Assembly (NCBI RefSeq): GCF_030068545.1
Contig: NZ_JASJOR010000024.1
Span: forward strand, 1 to 64,000
DNA from: Xanthocytophaga flava
GTDB taxonomy: Bacteria > Bacteroidota > Bacteroidia > Cytophagales > 172606-1
Length of the DNA stretch: 64,000 bases
Direction of reading: 5' to 3'
Part shown: piece by piece, positions 18,931 through 27,810 of the stretch
Layout: each line of letters opens with the position of its first letter
How positions within the stretch are numbered: the stretch's first letter is position 1
Notes under the pieces: generated by a model
The model's input: only the letters and a program-made list of their open reading frames with translations
What the model was told of the DNA's origin: nothing
The model's database searches: none
Made by a program: the position numbers and the translations under genes

Positions 18931-21900
18931 TTAGAAAGTCACATTCAAGCCGAAGGAGTATCTTCTTTGCCAAGGATATGCATATCCGTTGCCATTCCGA
19001 TTCGTATTGCTGGAAGGATCAATACCGGCATTGGCATTGATTGCCTCCGGATCATAGAATTTCTTCAGAGCAGACCACTCATAGAGGTTTTCTCCACTCA
19101 CATAGAAGCGTACATTAGCCAGATGCCATCTTTTTGTAAGGACAGAAGGAAGTGTATATCCAACCGTCAGGTTTTTAAATCGCAGATAAGCTCCATTCAG
19201 CATATAACCTGTTTGTGGAATGGCAAGTCCTTTGGCATTACCAGGTGTAGTTCCCAGATTAACATCCGCCAGCCATGCTTGCATGATTGGATATTTAGCA
19301 TCCAGGTTCTGGTTAGCAAGGCCTGCATTGATATATGACTGAGAGTGTTTGCTCATGTCAACTTCACTATCATTGTTTGGTCTGTAGAAATCGAGCAAGT
19401 GTTCATACCCACCAGCATAGGGTTGTTGGTAAAAGCCCCAGTACAAATAATCAAGCGGATAATAATCCCGTTTACCTACTCCCTGGAAGAAGGCACGTAC
19501 ATCAAATCCTTTCCAGCTGGCATTCAGATCTATACCAAAACGGTAACGTGGAGAAGTATTACCAATAATTGACAGATCTTTAGGATCTTTGGCAGTCAAA
19601 CCTGTTTCAATAGCTTTGTTTCCATCCAGATCTTTGTACTTAGGCCAGCCTGGAACGATAGCCAGGGCATCCCAGGGAATGATGGATGACTCATTTAAGG
19701 CATCAATTTCTTCCTGAGTTTTAAACAATCCATCACTTTTCAATCCCCAAATCTCACCCAGTTGCATTCCTTTACGATACTGAGAAAAATTCTCGTTCGG
19801 ATTGTCAAACTTGGTAATTACCGAACGGCTATCAGACAAAACGAATGTTGCACTGAAAGTAACTGGGTCTTTAGCAGTTTTGAAACTGTTCTGATAGTTG
19901 ACAGACAATTCCCATCCACGATTTCTCAGATCGGCTGCGTTTTCTTTAGGCTCAGCAGCTCCTAGTACATCTGGCAAATCACGTCCCAGTGTAAGCATAC
20001 CACGGGTATTACGCTGATAGATGTCAAACGCTACATTGATCTTGTTATTAAACAAACCAATGTCTGTTCCAAAGTTAAGAGTAGTAACTTTTTCCCATGT
20101 GTAGTCAGGACTCACTAATCCAGGAGTTGATACTTGTAATGGCAGCGTTCCTCCAATCAGATAGTTAGACAATGAGGGATTCAGCGTAGAAATGTATCCA
20201 TAATTAGATACGGACTGATTACCCAGTGATCCATACGAAGCACGTAACTTGAAGTTACTTAATACAGGTTGTAACCCCTGCATAAAGGCTTCCTGATCTA
20301 CACGCCATGCAGCAGAGGCTGAAGGGAAGAATCCATACCGTTTGTTGGATGGGAATCGGGAACTACCATCGTAACGACCATTAAACTCGACAATATACTT
20401 ATCATTAAAAATATAATTCAGACGATAAAACCAACCCCGGATAGCCCAGTCACTGATACTCTGCCCCGCTGTAAGTTCGCCTGTTGCCAGTCCTATGGTA
20501 GGATAGGATGGAGAGATTAGATTGGTTCGTCTGGTTTCGTTACCTTCTGTACGAAAATATTCCTGATTAAATCCACCCAGTGCGGTAAATTCATGTCTAC
20601 CCCATTTCTGTGTGAATGTGGCGTAGGTGTTCAGGACTGTGTAATTGTCAAACTGGCTGTATTTTCCGGCATAGCTATTTCCTTCCTGACGAACATCATT
20701 AGGTCCATAACCAATCTTATAAGGAGTTTGATAATAACTTGAATCTCTGGCTCCTCTTCTATAGGTAAAGTCCGCATTGAATTTCAGTATGTCTTTAATC
20801 AGAGAAACTTCACCATTGAACTGTGTTTGCAAACTGAAGTATTTACCAGAAGACTTTCCTCCTTCTGTCAGTTGGGCTCCTGTTCTACCAACCGATGTAT
20901 TTGCCCAGGTTCCATCTGGATTGATATCATAATCAGTAGGAAACAGGTTGTAAATACTGGAGATAGAGTAATTGGACGGTGTTTGACGTTTTGTAAAAGT
21001 CAGATAGGTATTATTCCCAAATGACAGCCATGAGGTAATCTGATGATTCACTTTGCTTCTCAAGCTATAACGGTCAAAATAATCTTCCGCAATTTTCAGA
21101 ATACCATTCTGACGATTGTAGTTTCCAGAAATATAGTATTGTGTTTTGCTGGAGCGACCACTTATTGATACAGCATGATCCTGCGAAAAGGTATAGTCAC
21201 TCAGAAAATATCGGGTCCAGTCACGGTTACCCATGTACTCCCACAGCTTGTTATCACTTGGATTGATTCGTACACCTGGAATCGAAGGATCATCAGAACG
21301 TTCTTTGGCATATTGATAGAACTGATCACTGTAGTTCACATTATCCCAAGGAGTATTGTTAGTTGACAATTCCAATAGGCGTGAATAAATATAAGGGTCT
21401 GTAATTTTGTTGGGTAATACAGTTGGTTTGTTGAAAGACAAGTTATTAGAGTAACTCACACTTACGCCTTCCTGACTACCACTTTTGGTTTTAATCAGAA
21501 TGACACCAAATGCAGCACGTGCACCATAAATAGCAGCAGCTGAGGCATCTTTGATAACAGAGATAGATTCAACATCCTGTGGAGCCAAACGGTTTAGCTC
21601 CACAGCATCAGAAGGCACAGCATCAATCAGGATTAATGGATTACCACCGTTGATGGAGGTAATACCACGAATATTAATATTAGCCGCAGCACCAGGAGCA
21701 CCTGAACCAAAGTCAATGTTCAGGTTAGGCACCATACCCTGAAGCCCCTGAGCTGTATTTGAGATAGGACGACTCGCCAGTGCTTTGGCACTAACCTGAT
21801 CGACTGCACCAGAAAGATTTACTTTCTTCTGTGTTCCATACCCAACTACAACGATTTCTGACAGTTCAGAAGCATCATTTTTCAATAATACATCAATGGA

Positions 21901-22158
21901 TTTTCGATCCCCTACTGCTACTTCCTGCTTCACAAACCCAATGTAGGAAAATACTAATACGGATTCTGTTCCGGGAATATTGATGCTGTAATGTCCATTT
22001 GCATCAGTCTGGGTTCCGGTTGTGGTTCCTTTTACCTGAACAGAAACTCCAATTAGAGCTTCTCCCTGGTCGTCTTTGACTGTTCCTGAAATCTTCTGTT
22101 GCGCCATCAGCACATGACACAGCAAGAATGCCAATAAAGATAGGTAAAGTGTTTTCAT
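18931..22158 (-). CDS. SusC/RagA TonB-linked outer-membrane transporter
   Basis: 1075 residues from the ATG at 22158; an upstream ATG at 22215 would add 19 residues but would place the signal peptide internally. Order: signal peptide (to LMAQ), carboxypeptidase-D-like domain (about 23-105, with GHYSINIPG), SusC linker LSEIVVVGYGTQKKVNLSGA, plug (with IRGITSINGGNPLILID and AAFGVILIKTKSG) and beta barrel. There is no STN domain, so it is not wired to a sigma/FecR pair. Instead a divergent TetR gene and a palindromic operator candidate sit upstream. Confidence 0.95.
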   Translation of the reverse strand: MKTLYLSLLAFLLCHVLMAQQKISGTVKDDQGEALIGVSVQVKGTTTGTQTDANGHYSINIPGTESVLVFSYIGFVKQEVAVGDRKSIDVLLKNDASELSEIVVVGYGTQKKVNLSGAVDQVSAKALASRPISNTAQGLQGMVPNLNIDFGSGAPGAAANINIRGITSINGGNPLILIDAVPSDAVELNRLAPQDVESISVIKDASAAAIYGARAAFGVILIKTKSGSQEGVSVSYSNNLSFNKPTVLPNKITDPYIYSRLLELSTNNTPWDNVNYSDQFYQYAKERSDDPSIPGVRINPSDNKLWEYMGNRDWTRYFLSDYTFSQDHAVSISGRSSKTQYYISGNYNRQNGILKIAEDYFDRYSLRSKVNHQITSWLSFGNNTYLTFTKRQTPSNYSISSIYNLFPTDYDINPDGTWANTSVGRTGAQLTEGGKSSGKYFSLQTQFNGEVSLIKDILKFNADFTYRRGARDSSYYQTPYKIGYGPNDVRQEGNSYAGKYSQFDNYTVLNTYATFTQKWGRHEFTALGGFNQEYFRTEGNETRRTNLISPSYPTIGLATGELTAGQSISDWAIRGWFYRLNYIFNDKYIVEFNGRYDGSSRFPSNKRYGFFPSASAAWRVDQEAFMQGLQPVLSNFKLRASYGSLGNQSVSNYGYISTLNPSLSNYLIGGTLPLQVSTPGLVSPDYTWEKVTTLNFGTDIGLFNNKINVAFDIYQRNTRGMLTLGRDLPDVLGAAEPKENAADLRNRGWELSVNYQNSFKTAKDPVTFSATFVLSDSRSVITKFDNPNENFSQYRKGMQLGEIWGLKSDGLFKTQEEIDALNESSIIPWDALAIVPGWPKYKDLDGNKAIETGLTAKDPKDLSIIGNTSPRYRFGIDLNASWKGFDVRAFFQGVGKRDYYPLDYLYWGFYQQPYAGGYEHLLDFYRPNNDSEVDMSKHSQSYINAGLANQNLDAKYPIMQAWLADVNLGTTPGNAKGLAIPQTGYMLNGAYLRFKNLTVGYTLPSVLTKRWHLANVRFYVSGENLYEWSALKKFYDPEAINANAGIDPSSNTNRNGNGYAYPWQRRYSFGLNVTF

Positions 22159-22177
22159 GTTTGTTTTTGGGTTTGCG

Positions 22178-22185
22178 CAAAAGTA
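22178..22185 (-). promoter_or_regulatory. Possible -7 element of the SusC operon
   Basis: CAAAAGTA on the plus strand reads TACTTTTG on the minus strand, matching TAnnTTTG. It would give a leader of only about a dozen bases. No good -33 TTG was found. The operator candidate lies just upstream. Confidence 0.35.
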
Positions 22186-22225
22186 GTTCGGCAATATTAC
22201 CCCTTGATTACCCATCTATTAATAA

Positions 22226-22239
22226 ACTGAACATTCAGT
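22226..22239. promoter_or_regulatory. Candidate TetR operator
   Basis: ACTGAA-CA-TTCAGT: perfect 6-base arms around two bases. It lies between the SusC operon and the divergent TetR gene, 68 bases before the susC start. The half-site spacing is normal for TetR-family dimers. Confidence 0.5.
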
Positions 22240-22582
22240 CAATTTATTTTTATATTTTAGTTAAGCAAAACTTTTACATACATCAATAGCAGAAAAGTAT
22301 CATACATTTGGATTAAGTCATACTCAGACATTCCTATGTCTGAAAATTGTTTATTTACAAGTTTACCTCCTGTTATATATTTCCATATCATTATTCAAAT
22401 GAGATGCAAGAGCAGGCATTTTTGTCTATTGTTACGTCAACTTTACGTATATTCAGACAAGATTATGCAGAGACAGGAAGATTGGCTGTCTTACTATTTG
22501 TAACTATTTTTGAGCATTCACAGCATTCGTATATATACCACATAGCATCCAGACACTGTCTATCTGAAAACACTACCGATCA
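22240..22582. other. Gene-free upstream region of the TetR gene
   Basis: About 340 AT-rich bases. An 84-codon open frame at 22347-22601 overlaps the TetR start and has no recognisable protein character, so I treat the stretch as non-coding. No strong hairpin or consensus promoter was seen. Confidence 0.4.
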
Positions 22583-23188
22583 ATGGGAAGAAAAAGCTTA
22601 AAAGAGGATCAGCAGAAAAAAATCATTGAGGCATTTTATGAAATCGCCAAAAGAGAGGGAATCGAAAATATTTCTTTCGGAAAAATTGCCAAAGAACTGG
22701 ACATGCATCCAAGTCTCGTAGTTCACTATTTTTCGACAAAGGAAGAATTGCTGCTGGGGCTGATTGATTTTATCATTGCCGGGTATCAGAATATTTATCT
22801 GGCTGAACCGGAACATGTAGATAGCCTAAACAGATTGATTGATGTGTTAAATAATATCTTTTCCCGAAAATGGAACAATTACATTGACGACAGTATTTTC
22901 TATAATTGCTTTGCTCTTATATTCCGCAACAAACTCATCAAACAACAATTTCAGGAATTACATTTGTTACTACGCCAATGGCTGGAAAACCTTATCCAGG
23001 CTTGTGTAGACCAACAATTAATTGTCTGTGAAAACCCCGCTCAAACGGCTGATCTGATCTTTGTGATTTCAGATGGTGCATATTATTTCCTCAGTATGAT
23101 TGAAGACCCTGATCTATATCAGGAACATATGGAACGATACAAGGAAGCAGCCTTTAAGTTGCTGCATCTGGAAAATGCATTACAATAG
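22583..23188 (+). CDS. TetR/AcrR family regulator
   Basis: 201 residues. The N-terminal helix-turn-helix is clear: KKIIEAFYEIAKREGIENISFGKIAKELDM, then HPSLVVHYFSTKEELL, with the Y-F and K residues typical of TetR. The C-terminal part is a helical ligand-binding and dimer domain. Divergent from the SusC-SusD-phosphodiesterase operon with an operator-like palindrome in between, so it probably represses that operon until a ligand binds. Ligand unknown. Confidence 0.9.
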   Translation: MGRKSLKEDQQKKIIEAFYEIAKREGIENISFGKIAKELDMHPSLVVHYFSTKEELLLGLIDFIIAGYQNIYLAEPEHVDSLNRLIDVLNNIFSRKWNNYIDDSIFYNCFALIFRNKLIKQQFQELHLLLRQWLENLIQACVDQQLIVCENPAQTADLIFVISDGAYYFLSMIEDPDLYQEHMERYKEAAFKLLHLENALQ

Positions 23189-23311
23189 CTAGCTACCCTC
23201 TTCCTTTGACACATATAAAAATGGGTTACTTCAACAAATACTGTACTCTGCTAAGCTGAAATAGATACTATACAAGCTTGCCTCAGATTTTGAATGTATC
23301 AACTTTGCTAA

Positions 23312-23704
23312 TCAAGAGTCTTTTCTTTTTTGACTCTGATTGTACAGGAACTCACTTATACTAGAAGAGAACTGTAGGTAAAAAGCAGAAAAACAGTAAA
23401 AGGCAATAAAAAAGAAAGTCATAGAAAAAACCTTGTGAAATAAATCAAGATTAGCAAACTGAGAATTATATAAGAAGACAGCTCCAAAGAGATACATTCC
23501 TGTCAAGATCCATTTTGCAAAACGAAATCCTTCATACGTCAGTACCATCATAAAAATAGCAACTGCTGTCCGAATGATTTTTGAAATTAAATTTGGATGT
23601 CCATCCTGAAAGTAAGAGGCCAGAATAATTTCAAATGAAAGAATTATATCTGCCGCAAATAACACGACTAGTTGAATTTTGCCTTTGGATATTTTGGATT
23701 CCAT
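23312..23704 (-). CDS. Small membrane protein of unknown function
   Basis: 130 residues with four predicted membrane helices (LVVLFAADIILSFEIILA, IIRTAVAIFMMVLTYEGF, WILTGMYLFGAVFLY, VFSMTFFFIAFYCFSAFY) and a lysine/arginine-rich C-terminal tail. I do not recognise the family. Last of three genes in the same direction (PhzF, GrpB, this one), 58 bases after the GrpB stop. Confidence 0.65.
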   Translation of the reverse strand: MESKISKGKIQLVVLFAADIILSFEIILASYFQDGHPNLISKIIRTAVAIFMMVLTYEGFRFAKWILTGMYLFGAVFLYNSQFANLDLFHKVFSMTFFFIAFYCFSAFYLQFSSSISEFLYNQSQKRKDS

Positions 23705-23762
23705 ATATTGATAATAGGAAGGTAACTTACTGAAATTATCGATTATTATGTCAAGGCAAACT

Positions 23763-24371
23763 TTATTTTACTTTATTCTGCTCTACAATCTGGTCTATCT
23801 CGGTTTGGCTAATACCCGTTTGCTTTAGGATTTCAGTAATAAAACCTGTTTTTCCAGCTACATACTGATCCATATCAAATGGATATAGAGTTGCCAGTTG
23901 CTTCTTTAATCTGGCATATTCAGAGATCTTTTCAGGATGTTGTCTCAGATAGTTTCTGAATTGCAAGTGATTACTCAAACCGGTGTTCCCTTGCAGGCAA
24001 GCATATAAATGGTGTGGCGGCCATGTCCGCCTATTTGCTACCAGTGGGGTAGTGTCAGACAATCTTTTGAAAGATTCCCGTCCTGTAATGCCAAGGTCTC
24101 CCTGATGCCGATATCCTAAGTGAATCAGTTTTTCAATAACCTTGTTCATTGTCTCTTTACTCTCAATAACCAAGTCAATATCAATAATCGGTTTTGCTGC
24201 TAACCCCACTACTGAAGTACTGCCAACATGCTCAACAGACACTACTAAATCCTGCAGACATTCCTGGTAAACAGATTTAAGTTGTTCAAATGTAGTATGC
24301 CAGGCAGGATTATATTCTTCCAGAATGATACCTGATTTTCTTTCCATTCTATTTTTGTACGATAAAAACAT
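23763..24371 (-). CDS. GrpB family protein (UPF0157)
   Basis: 202 residues. The GrpB signature is present: YNPAWHTTFEQLK, then VEHVGSTSVVGLAAKPIIDIDL, which is nucleotidyltransferase-like with the acidic residues IDIDL as candidate metal ligands, and further RNYLRQHPEKISEYARLKKQLA. Members are about 170-200 residues and are proposed nucleotidyltransferases of unproven substrate, mostly single-copy accessory genes. Alternative ATG at residue 9. It follows the phzF-like gene by 36 bases. Confidence 0.85.
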   Translation of the reverse strand: MFLSYKNRMERKSGIILEEYNPAWHTTFEQLKSVYQECLQDLVVSVEHVGSTSVVGLAAKPIIDIDLVIESKETMNKVIEKLIHLGYRHQGDLGITGRESFKRLSDTTPLVANRRTWPPHHLYACLQGNTGLSNHLQFRNYLRQHPEKISEYARLKKQLATLYPFDMDQYVAGKTGFITEILKQTGISQTEIDQIVEQNKVK

Positions 24372-24407
24372 TTCAACTATAAAGAGTGACTAAAGCTGCC
24401 ACATATA

Positions 24408-25298
24408 CTACAAATAGACTACTCCCTGCATAGTAACCACAGAAGATCCACCCACATAAATTCCGTCCTCTTTCACAACGACATTGATTAAAGAAGGTTG
24501 ATTTAACTTTACTCCCTGTAAAATCTGAGATTCCTGACCTTGCTGGATGACTTTGCTATTACACAGGAAACCAGCTAATGGTCCGGCAGCAGTACCTGTT
24601 GCAGCATCTTCATCAATCCCAATCAATGGATTAAAGAAACGGGACTGTACAATATAACTTTCTGTTGACTCAGGAAAAGCAAAACAGTAAAATCCTTCAA
24701 AATCAAATTGTTTTGAGAGTTCAATTAATGCATTGGCATTTGGTTTAATGCTATTTAGCAGGTTAATACTTGAAACAGGTATCATCGCATGTGCAACTTC
24801 TGTTTGTGCTATGGTTGGGATAAGTTGACGAACAATAAGATCTTTCTCACTTAACCCCAACGCTTTCGCAAGAAGATCAAAAGCTAGCTCCTGCCCATTC
24901 TGTACAGGCTTTTGCCTCATTTTCACAACAGGTAATCCTTGGGTCGGATTATCTATAGTGATCGCAATAGGTGTGTTCTCCATCAGAACCGTTAACGAGA
25001 GAGTATGTTCACTAATGAGTCCTTTTAACAAAGCTCCACTGACAGCTCCCAATAAGTTATGTCCGGCCCCTCCTACTTCTACTCCAATCGGAGTAAACGA
25101 ACGAACATGCAGCATCTTTTGCTCTATAGAATAGTACACGAATGAAGTTTCGGAGTAGCCAAATTCCCGTGAAATATTTTCATATTCGGTCAGACTTAAA
25201 TCTCCATTCGTAAATACAACAGACAAAGGATTTCCTTTATAACTTTCTTGGGTAAATACGTCCAATACGTAGTAGTCTAATGAGTTTCTTACTTCCAT
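24408..25298 (-). CDS. PhzF family isomerase/epimerase-like protein
   Basis: 296 residues. Two-domain PhzF fold. Signatures: YYVLDVFTQESYKGNPLSVV at the start, a conserved acidic residue in YSETSFVYY, GVEVGGAGHNLLGAV, and IDEDAATGTAAGPLAGFL near residues 222-240. PhzF catalyses an isomerisation in phenazine biosynthesis, but no other phenazine genes are present here. As in most genomes, this is likely a paralogue with an unknown small-molecule substrate. Confidence 0.9.
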   Translation of the reverse strand: MEVRNSLDYYVLDVFTQESYKGNPLSVVFTNGDLSLTEYENISREFGYSETSFVYYSIEQKMLHVRSFTPIGVEVGGAGHNLLGAVSGALLKGLISEHTLSLTVLMENTPIAITIDNPTQGLPVVKMRQKPVQNGQELAFDLLAKALGLSEKDLIVRQLIPTIAQTEVAHAMIPVSSINLLNSIKPNANALIELSKQFDFEGFYCFAFPESTESYIVQSRFFNPLIGIDEDAATGTAAGPLAGFLCNSKVIQQGQESQILQGVKLNQPSLINVVVKEDGIYVGGSSVVTMQGVVYL

Positions 25299-25427
25299 GC
25301 CAAAATGTATTAAAATTGTATGGTTAAATGCAAGTCTACTCTTTTTTATCTATTTCTAGGTAGAGTAGATAAACTTTACTTGCATTTGAATGAGCATACT
25401 TTACTAGATGAACAAAAGTTTTCGAAA

Positions 25428-25772
25428 ATGCAAAAAGATAAAAGTATACTTGAGTTAATGAAAAAATTAGATTCCCACCTTAAAGCCAACTCTTTAAAAA
25501 TAGTTGACTATTGGAAAGCAGATCTTTGCGCAATAGGTTTGAGAAAAGAAAATCGCCTTATCTATATCTCCACATATAACTACCTTAATAATGATAACAT
25601 GCGATATGATTTTGATTTGGAGTTACTGATTAATACAAACACTCCTAAATCTCAGATTATAAAAGAAGGCAGAGCAGTAAATGAAACTAAACTTATAACA
25701 GAAATATGCTCCTTTTTAGCTAATGGAGTGCAAGGCAATCAGAAACCTATTATTCCTTACAGAAACTTCTAA
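25428..25772 (+). CDS. Hypothetical protein (possible immunity-like)
   Basis: 114 residues from the ATG at 25428; an earlier ATG at 25320 would add 36 residues of unlikely composition. No signal peptide or membrane segment. It is charged, with a beta-rich core (LRKENRLIYISTYNYL) and a helical tail. Its size and composition resemble the small Bacteroidota proteins found beside polymorphic toxins, but I do not recognise a family. It is divergent from phzF. Confidence 0.5.
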   Translation: MQKDKSILELMKKLDSHLKANSLKIVDYWKADLCAIGLRKENRLIYISTYNYLNNDNMRYDFDLELLINTNTPKSQIIKEGRAVNETKLITEICSFLANGVQGNQKPIIPYRNF

Positions 25773-25915
25773 AGAAATAACGACTAGAATATAACTATCC
25801 TAGTTATCATTGTATCCATTTATATCATCACTAGTATTGTGCTGGAAATCAGATGACGCAATCTACACAAAGCGTCTGTCTAGTTCAGATACATTTGTCT
25901 TTAGAAATAATATTT

Positions 25916-26389
25916 ATGAGTGAATCAGACTATCAAATTAATCTGGAAAAATATCACCAGCCTTTGAATGAGAATGAGATAGAAAGATTAAAAGAGAGCA
26001 GAAAAATACCTCTTTTCTTTTACATTTTCCTTCTAATTTTCTTAGGTTCCTTTGTCTGGTTTGGTTTCTATGTAGACCATATTATCGCCAGGATTTTTTC
26101 AATTCTCATAGATCTTATCTTCTTCTCTGTATTCTCATATAGTATCCTTAAACGCAGAATAACTATTGACAAAGACCTGAGAAGTAATCAAAAAATTGTT
26201 TACAAAGGGCCAATAACCAGTAAAAGAGAAGATTCATCCGGATACAATAGTTCTTATTATTTCACCATACTACAAACAGAATTTGATACATCCTTTGATA
26301 AGTGGCAACAAATCCGTGTTGGTCAAACAGTAGAGATTCATTTTGCACCTAAAAGCAAATTTATATTTACACTTATAGCTCCCAGTTAA
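25916..26389 (+). CDS. Small two-helix membrane protein
   Basis: 157 residues from the ATG at 25916 (ATG at 25853 would add 21 residues). Two membrane helices near residues 30-75 (FFYIFLLIFLGSFVWFGFYV and IFSILIDLIFFSVFSYSIL). The C-terminal part reads as a beta domain (KIVYKGPITSKRED, VGQTVEIHFAPKSKF), perhaps OB-like and cytoplasmic. Family not recognised. Confidence 0.55.
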   Translation: MSESDYQINLEKYHQPLNENEIERLKESRKIPLFFYIFLLIFLGSFVWFGFYVDHIIARIFSILIDLIFFSVFSYSILKRRITIDKDLRSNQKIVYKGPITSKREDSSGYNSSYYFTILQTEFDTSFDKWQQIRVGQTVEIHFAPKSKFIFTLIAPS

Positions 26390-26507
26390 GATACAGATTC
26401 TGTTTTTCTTTTGTAGGCTTGCTCAATGGAACAAACATTAGAAGACAAATCAGGAACAAAGTAAAGTCCTTCAGAATAGAAGATAAAATAGATACACGAG
26501 GAATAAA

Positions 26508-26537
26508 AAACCCCTCTTTCAAAGAATAGAGGGGTTT
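26508..26537 (-). terminator. Terminator after tRNA-Leu (left copy)
   Basis: 10-base arms AAACCCCTCT / AGAGGGGTTT. On the minus strand it is followed by TTTTTTATTC. It lies 25 bases past the tRNA 3' end. Confidence 0.8.
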
Positions 26538-26559
26538 CCACAACTAATTATACATTATG

Positions 26560-26648
26560 TTGTACCGGGGACGGGAATCGAACCCGTACGAACTTTTACG
26601 TTCACAGGATTTTAAGTCCTGCGTGTCTACCAGTTCCACCACCCCGGC
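26560..26648. repeat. Direct repeat, left copy (tRNA-Leu)
   Basis: 89 identical bases shared with 29442-29530: the whole tRNA-Leu plus three bases past its 3' end. The two copies flank the MBOAT/DltD-like gene pair. Confidence 0.9.
26563..26648 (-). tRNA. tRNA-Leu (TAA), left copy
   Basis: 86 bases, class II tRNA with a long variable arm. Acceptor GCCGGGG pairs with CCCCGGT. The anticodon stem CAGGA/TCCTG holds the loop CTTAAAA with anticodon TAA. T-loop GTTCGATTC is present; no encoded CCA. Its 5' end is only 8 bases after the stop codon of the DltD-like gene, and no consensus promoter was found before it, so it may be made from the upstream mRNA. It is identical to the copy at 29445-29530. 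Confidence 0.97.
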
Positions 26649-26656
26649 ATTATTTA

Positions 26657-27799
26657 TTATTCAAAAACTTTACAATCATTCTTGGCTTGTTTTAAAGCAA
26701 GCTTCAAGGCAGAAACATCTGCAATTTTTTGTAGATGTGTGTCATTTTCCACCATATTAATGAATAGCCTCAGGTATGCTTTTTCACATCCATGAAATCC
26801 ATCAATAAATTCAATATCCTGAGCCCCAAGCGAAGAAATATCAGTGTAGTCAAAAAAGTTAAAATTATATTTAAAGAATATAGGTTGTATTTCAGGAGAA
26901 AGTAAAGACAAGTAACTGTACTTATCTTTCATACTATGTATTTTGTTAACTACTGAATTGGCAAAAGGAGGTAGAAATCCTACAACATAAATATTTCGCT
27001 TCTTGCACTCTGATAAAAATTTGTCTAACTCATGTAAAGACTTCTCAGACAGCTCTTTTCCATACTCAAACCGTTGTACACCTTTTTCAATGCGACGAAA
27101 CGTATCCTGAAACAAGTGATCGTTTTTATTATAAGGATCACTTGACTGTATACAACCATCATTACGAAATCCAAATGCATGTATTCTCGCATTGAGGCCA
27201 AAAGTTTCAAAACTATTATCTTGTCTGTTTATATCACGGAAAAGTAGTTTCCCGTTCAAAAAATCATCATAGACCGCAGTGTATCCTTTTTTAAATTTAG
27301 CTACATAACTCCCTCCATTATAATAACTTTGCTCATAGTTGTCCTGACTTCTGAAGTTTTTATTAAAGTTATCGTTAAAATAGTACTGATCTACCCCCAT
27401 TAATATCACTTTAGGCTCTTTAGTATCTGGAATTTTCTCTAAAAATTCAGAAAAGTGATGAAGCTTACTTACTCCAAGACCAGCGTTAAAGAACTGAACT
27501 TTCTTTGTAAAAAAAGATGGGGAAAAACACAATACTCTTGAACTTCCCAAAGCAATTATATCCGGCTGACGTTTAATAACCGATGTTAACTTATAGTATA
27601 CATCAGAATTACTATAGGCCAGACCAAGCAATACATTTCTCTTACTGTCTTTTTGTAGGTCTATAACCTTATCAATAGAGACTAACTCTCCCAATGTTAC
27701 CATAACATATGTGGGAAGACCTATAAATACCAATATTGGTAGAACTATAAATGAAGACTTCTTTATAAATAAAAAAATGTCGCTTTTACTTGATTTCAT
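26657..27799 (-). CDS. DltD/AlgJ-like SGNH-type O-acylation partner protein
   Basis: 380 residues with one N-terminal membrane helix (about 15-35); the rest is probably periplasmic. SGNH-hydrolase-like motifs: IIALGSSRVL (the serine of block I) near residue 80, and FIDGFHGCE near residue 345 (Asp and His of block V, DxxH). Proteins of this kind accompany MBOAT acyltransferases such as DltB and AlgI and finish acyl transfer to a cell-surface glycan. It is encoded 11 bases after the MBOAT gene. AT-rich composition, like its partner. Confidence 0.75.
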   Translation of the reverse strand: MKSSKSDIFLFIKKSSFIVLPILVFIGLPTYVMVTLGELVSIDKVIDLQKDSKRNVLLGLAYSNSDVYYKLTSVIKRQPDIIALGSSRVLCFSPSFFTKKVQFFNAGLGVSKLHHFSEFLEKIPDTKEPKVILMGVDQYYFNDNFNKNFRSQDNYEQSYYNGGSYVAKFKKGYTAVYDDFLNGKLLFRDINRQDNSFETFGLNARIHAFGFRNDGCIQSSDPYNKNDHLFQDTFRRIEKGVQRFEYGKELSEKSLHELDKFLSECKKRNIYVVGFLPPFANSVVNKIHSMKDKYSYLSLLSPEIQPIFFKYNFNFFDYTDISSLGAQDIEFIDGFHGCEKAYLRLFINMVENDTHLQKIADVSALKLALKQAKNDCKVFE

Positions 27800-27810
27800 T
27801 ATGAAGCTCT

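Noticed and set aside
22347..22601. 84-codon plus-strand open frame upstream of the TetR gene
   Set aside because: It overlaps the TetR start, has no recognisable motif, and its composition is that of chance translation of AT-rich DNA.
24408..25298. Phenazine biosynthesis cluster, suggested by the PhzF protein
   Set aside because: No other phz genes are present; PhzF paralogues are widespread without phenazines.
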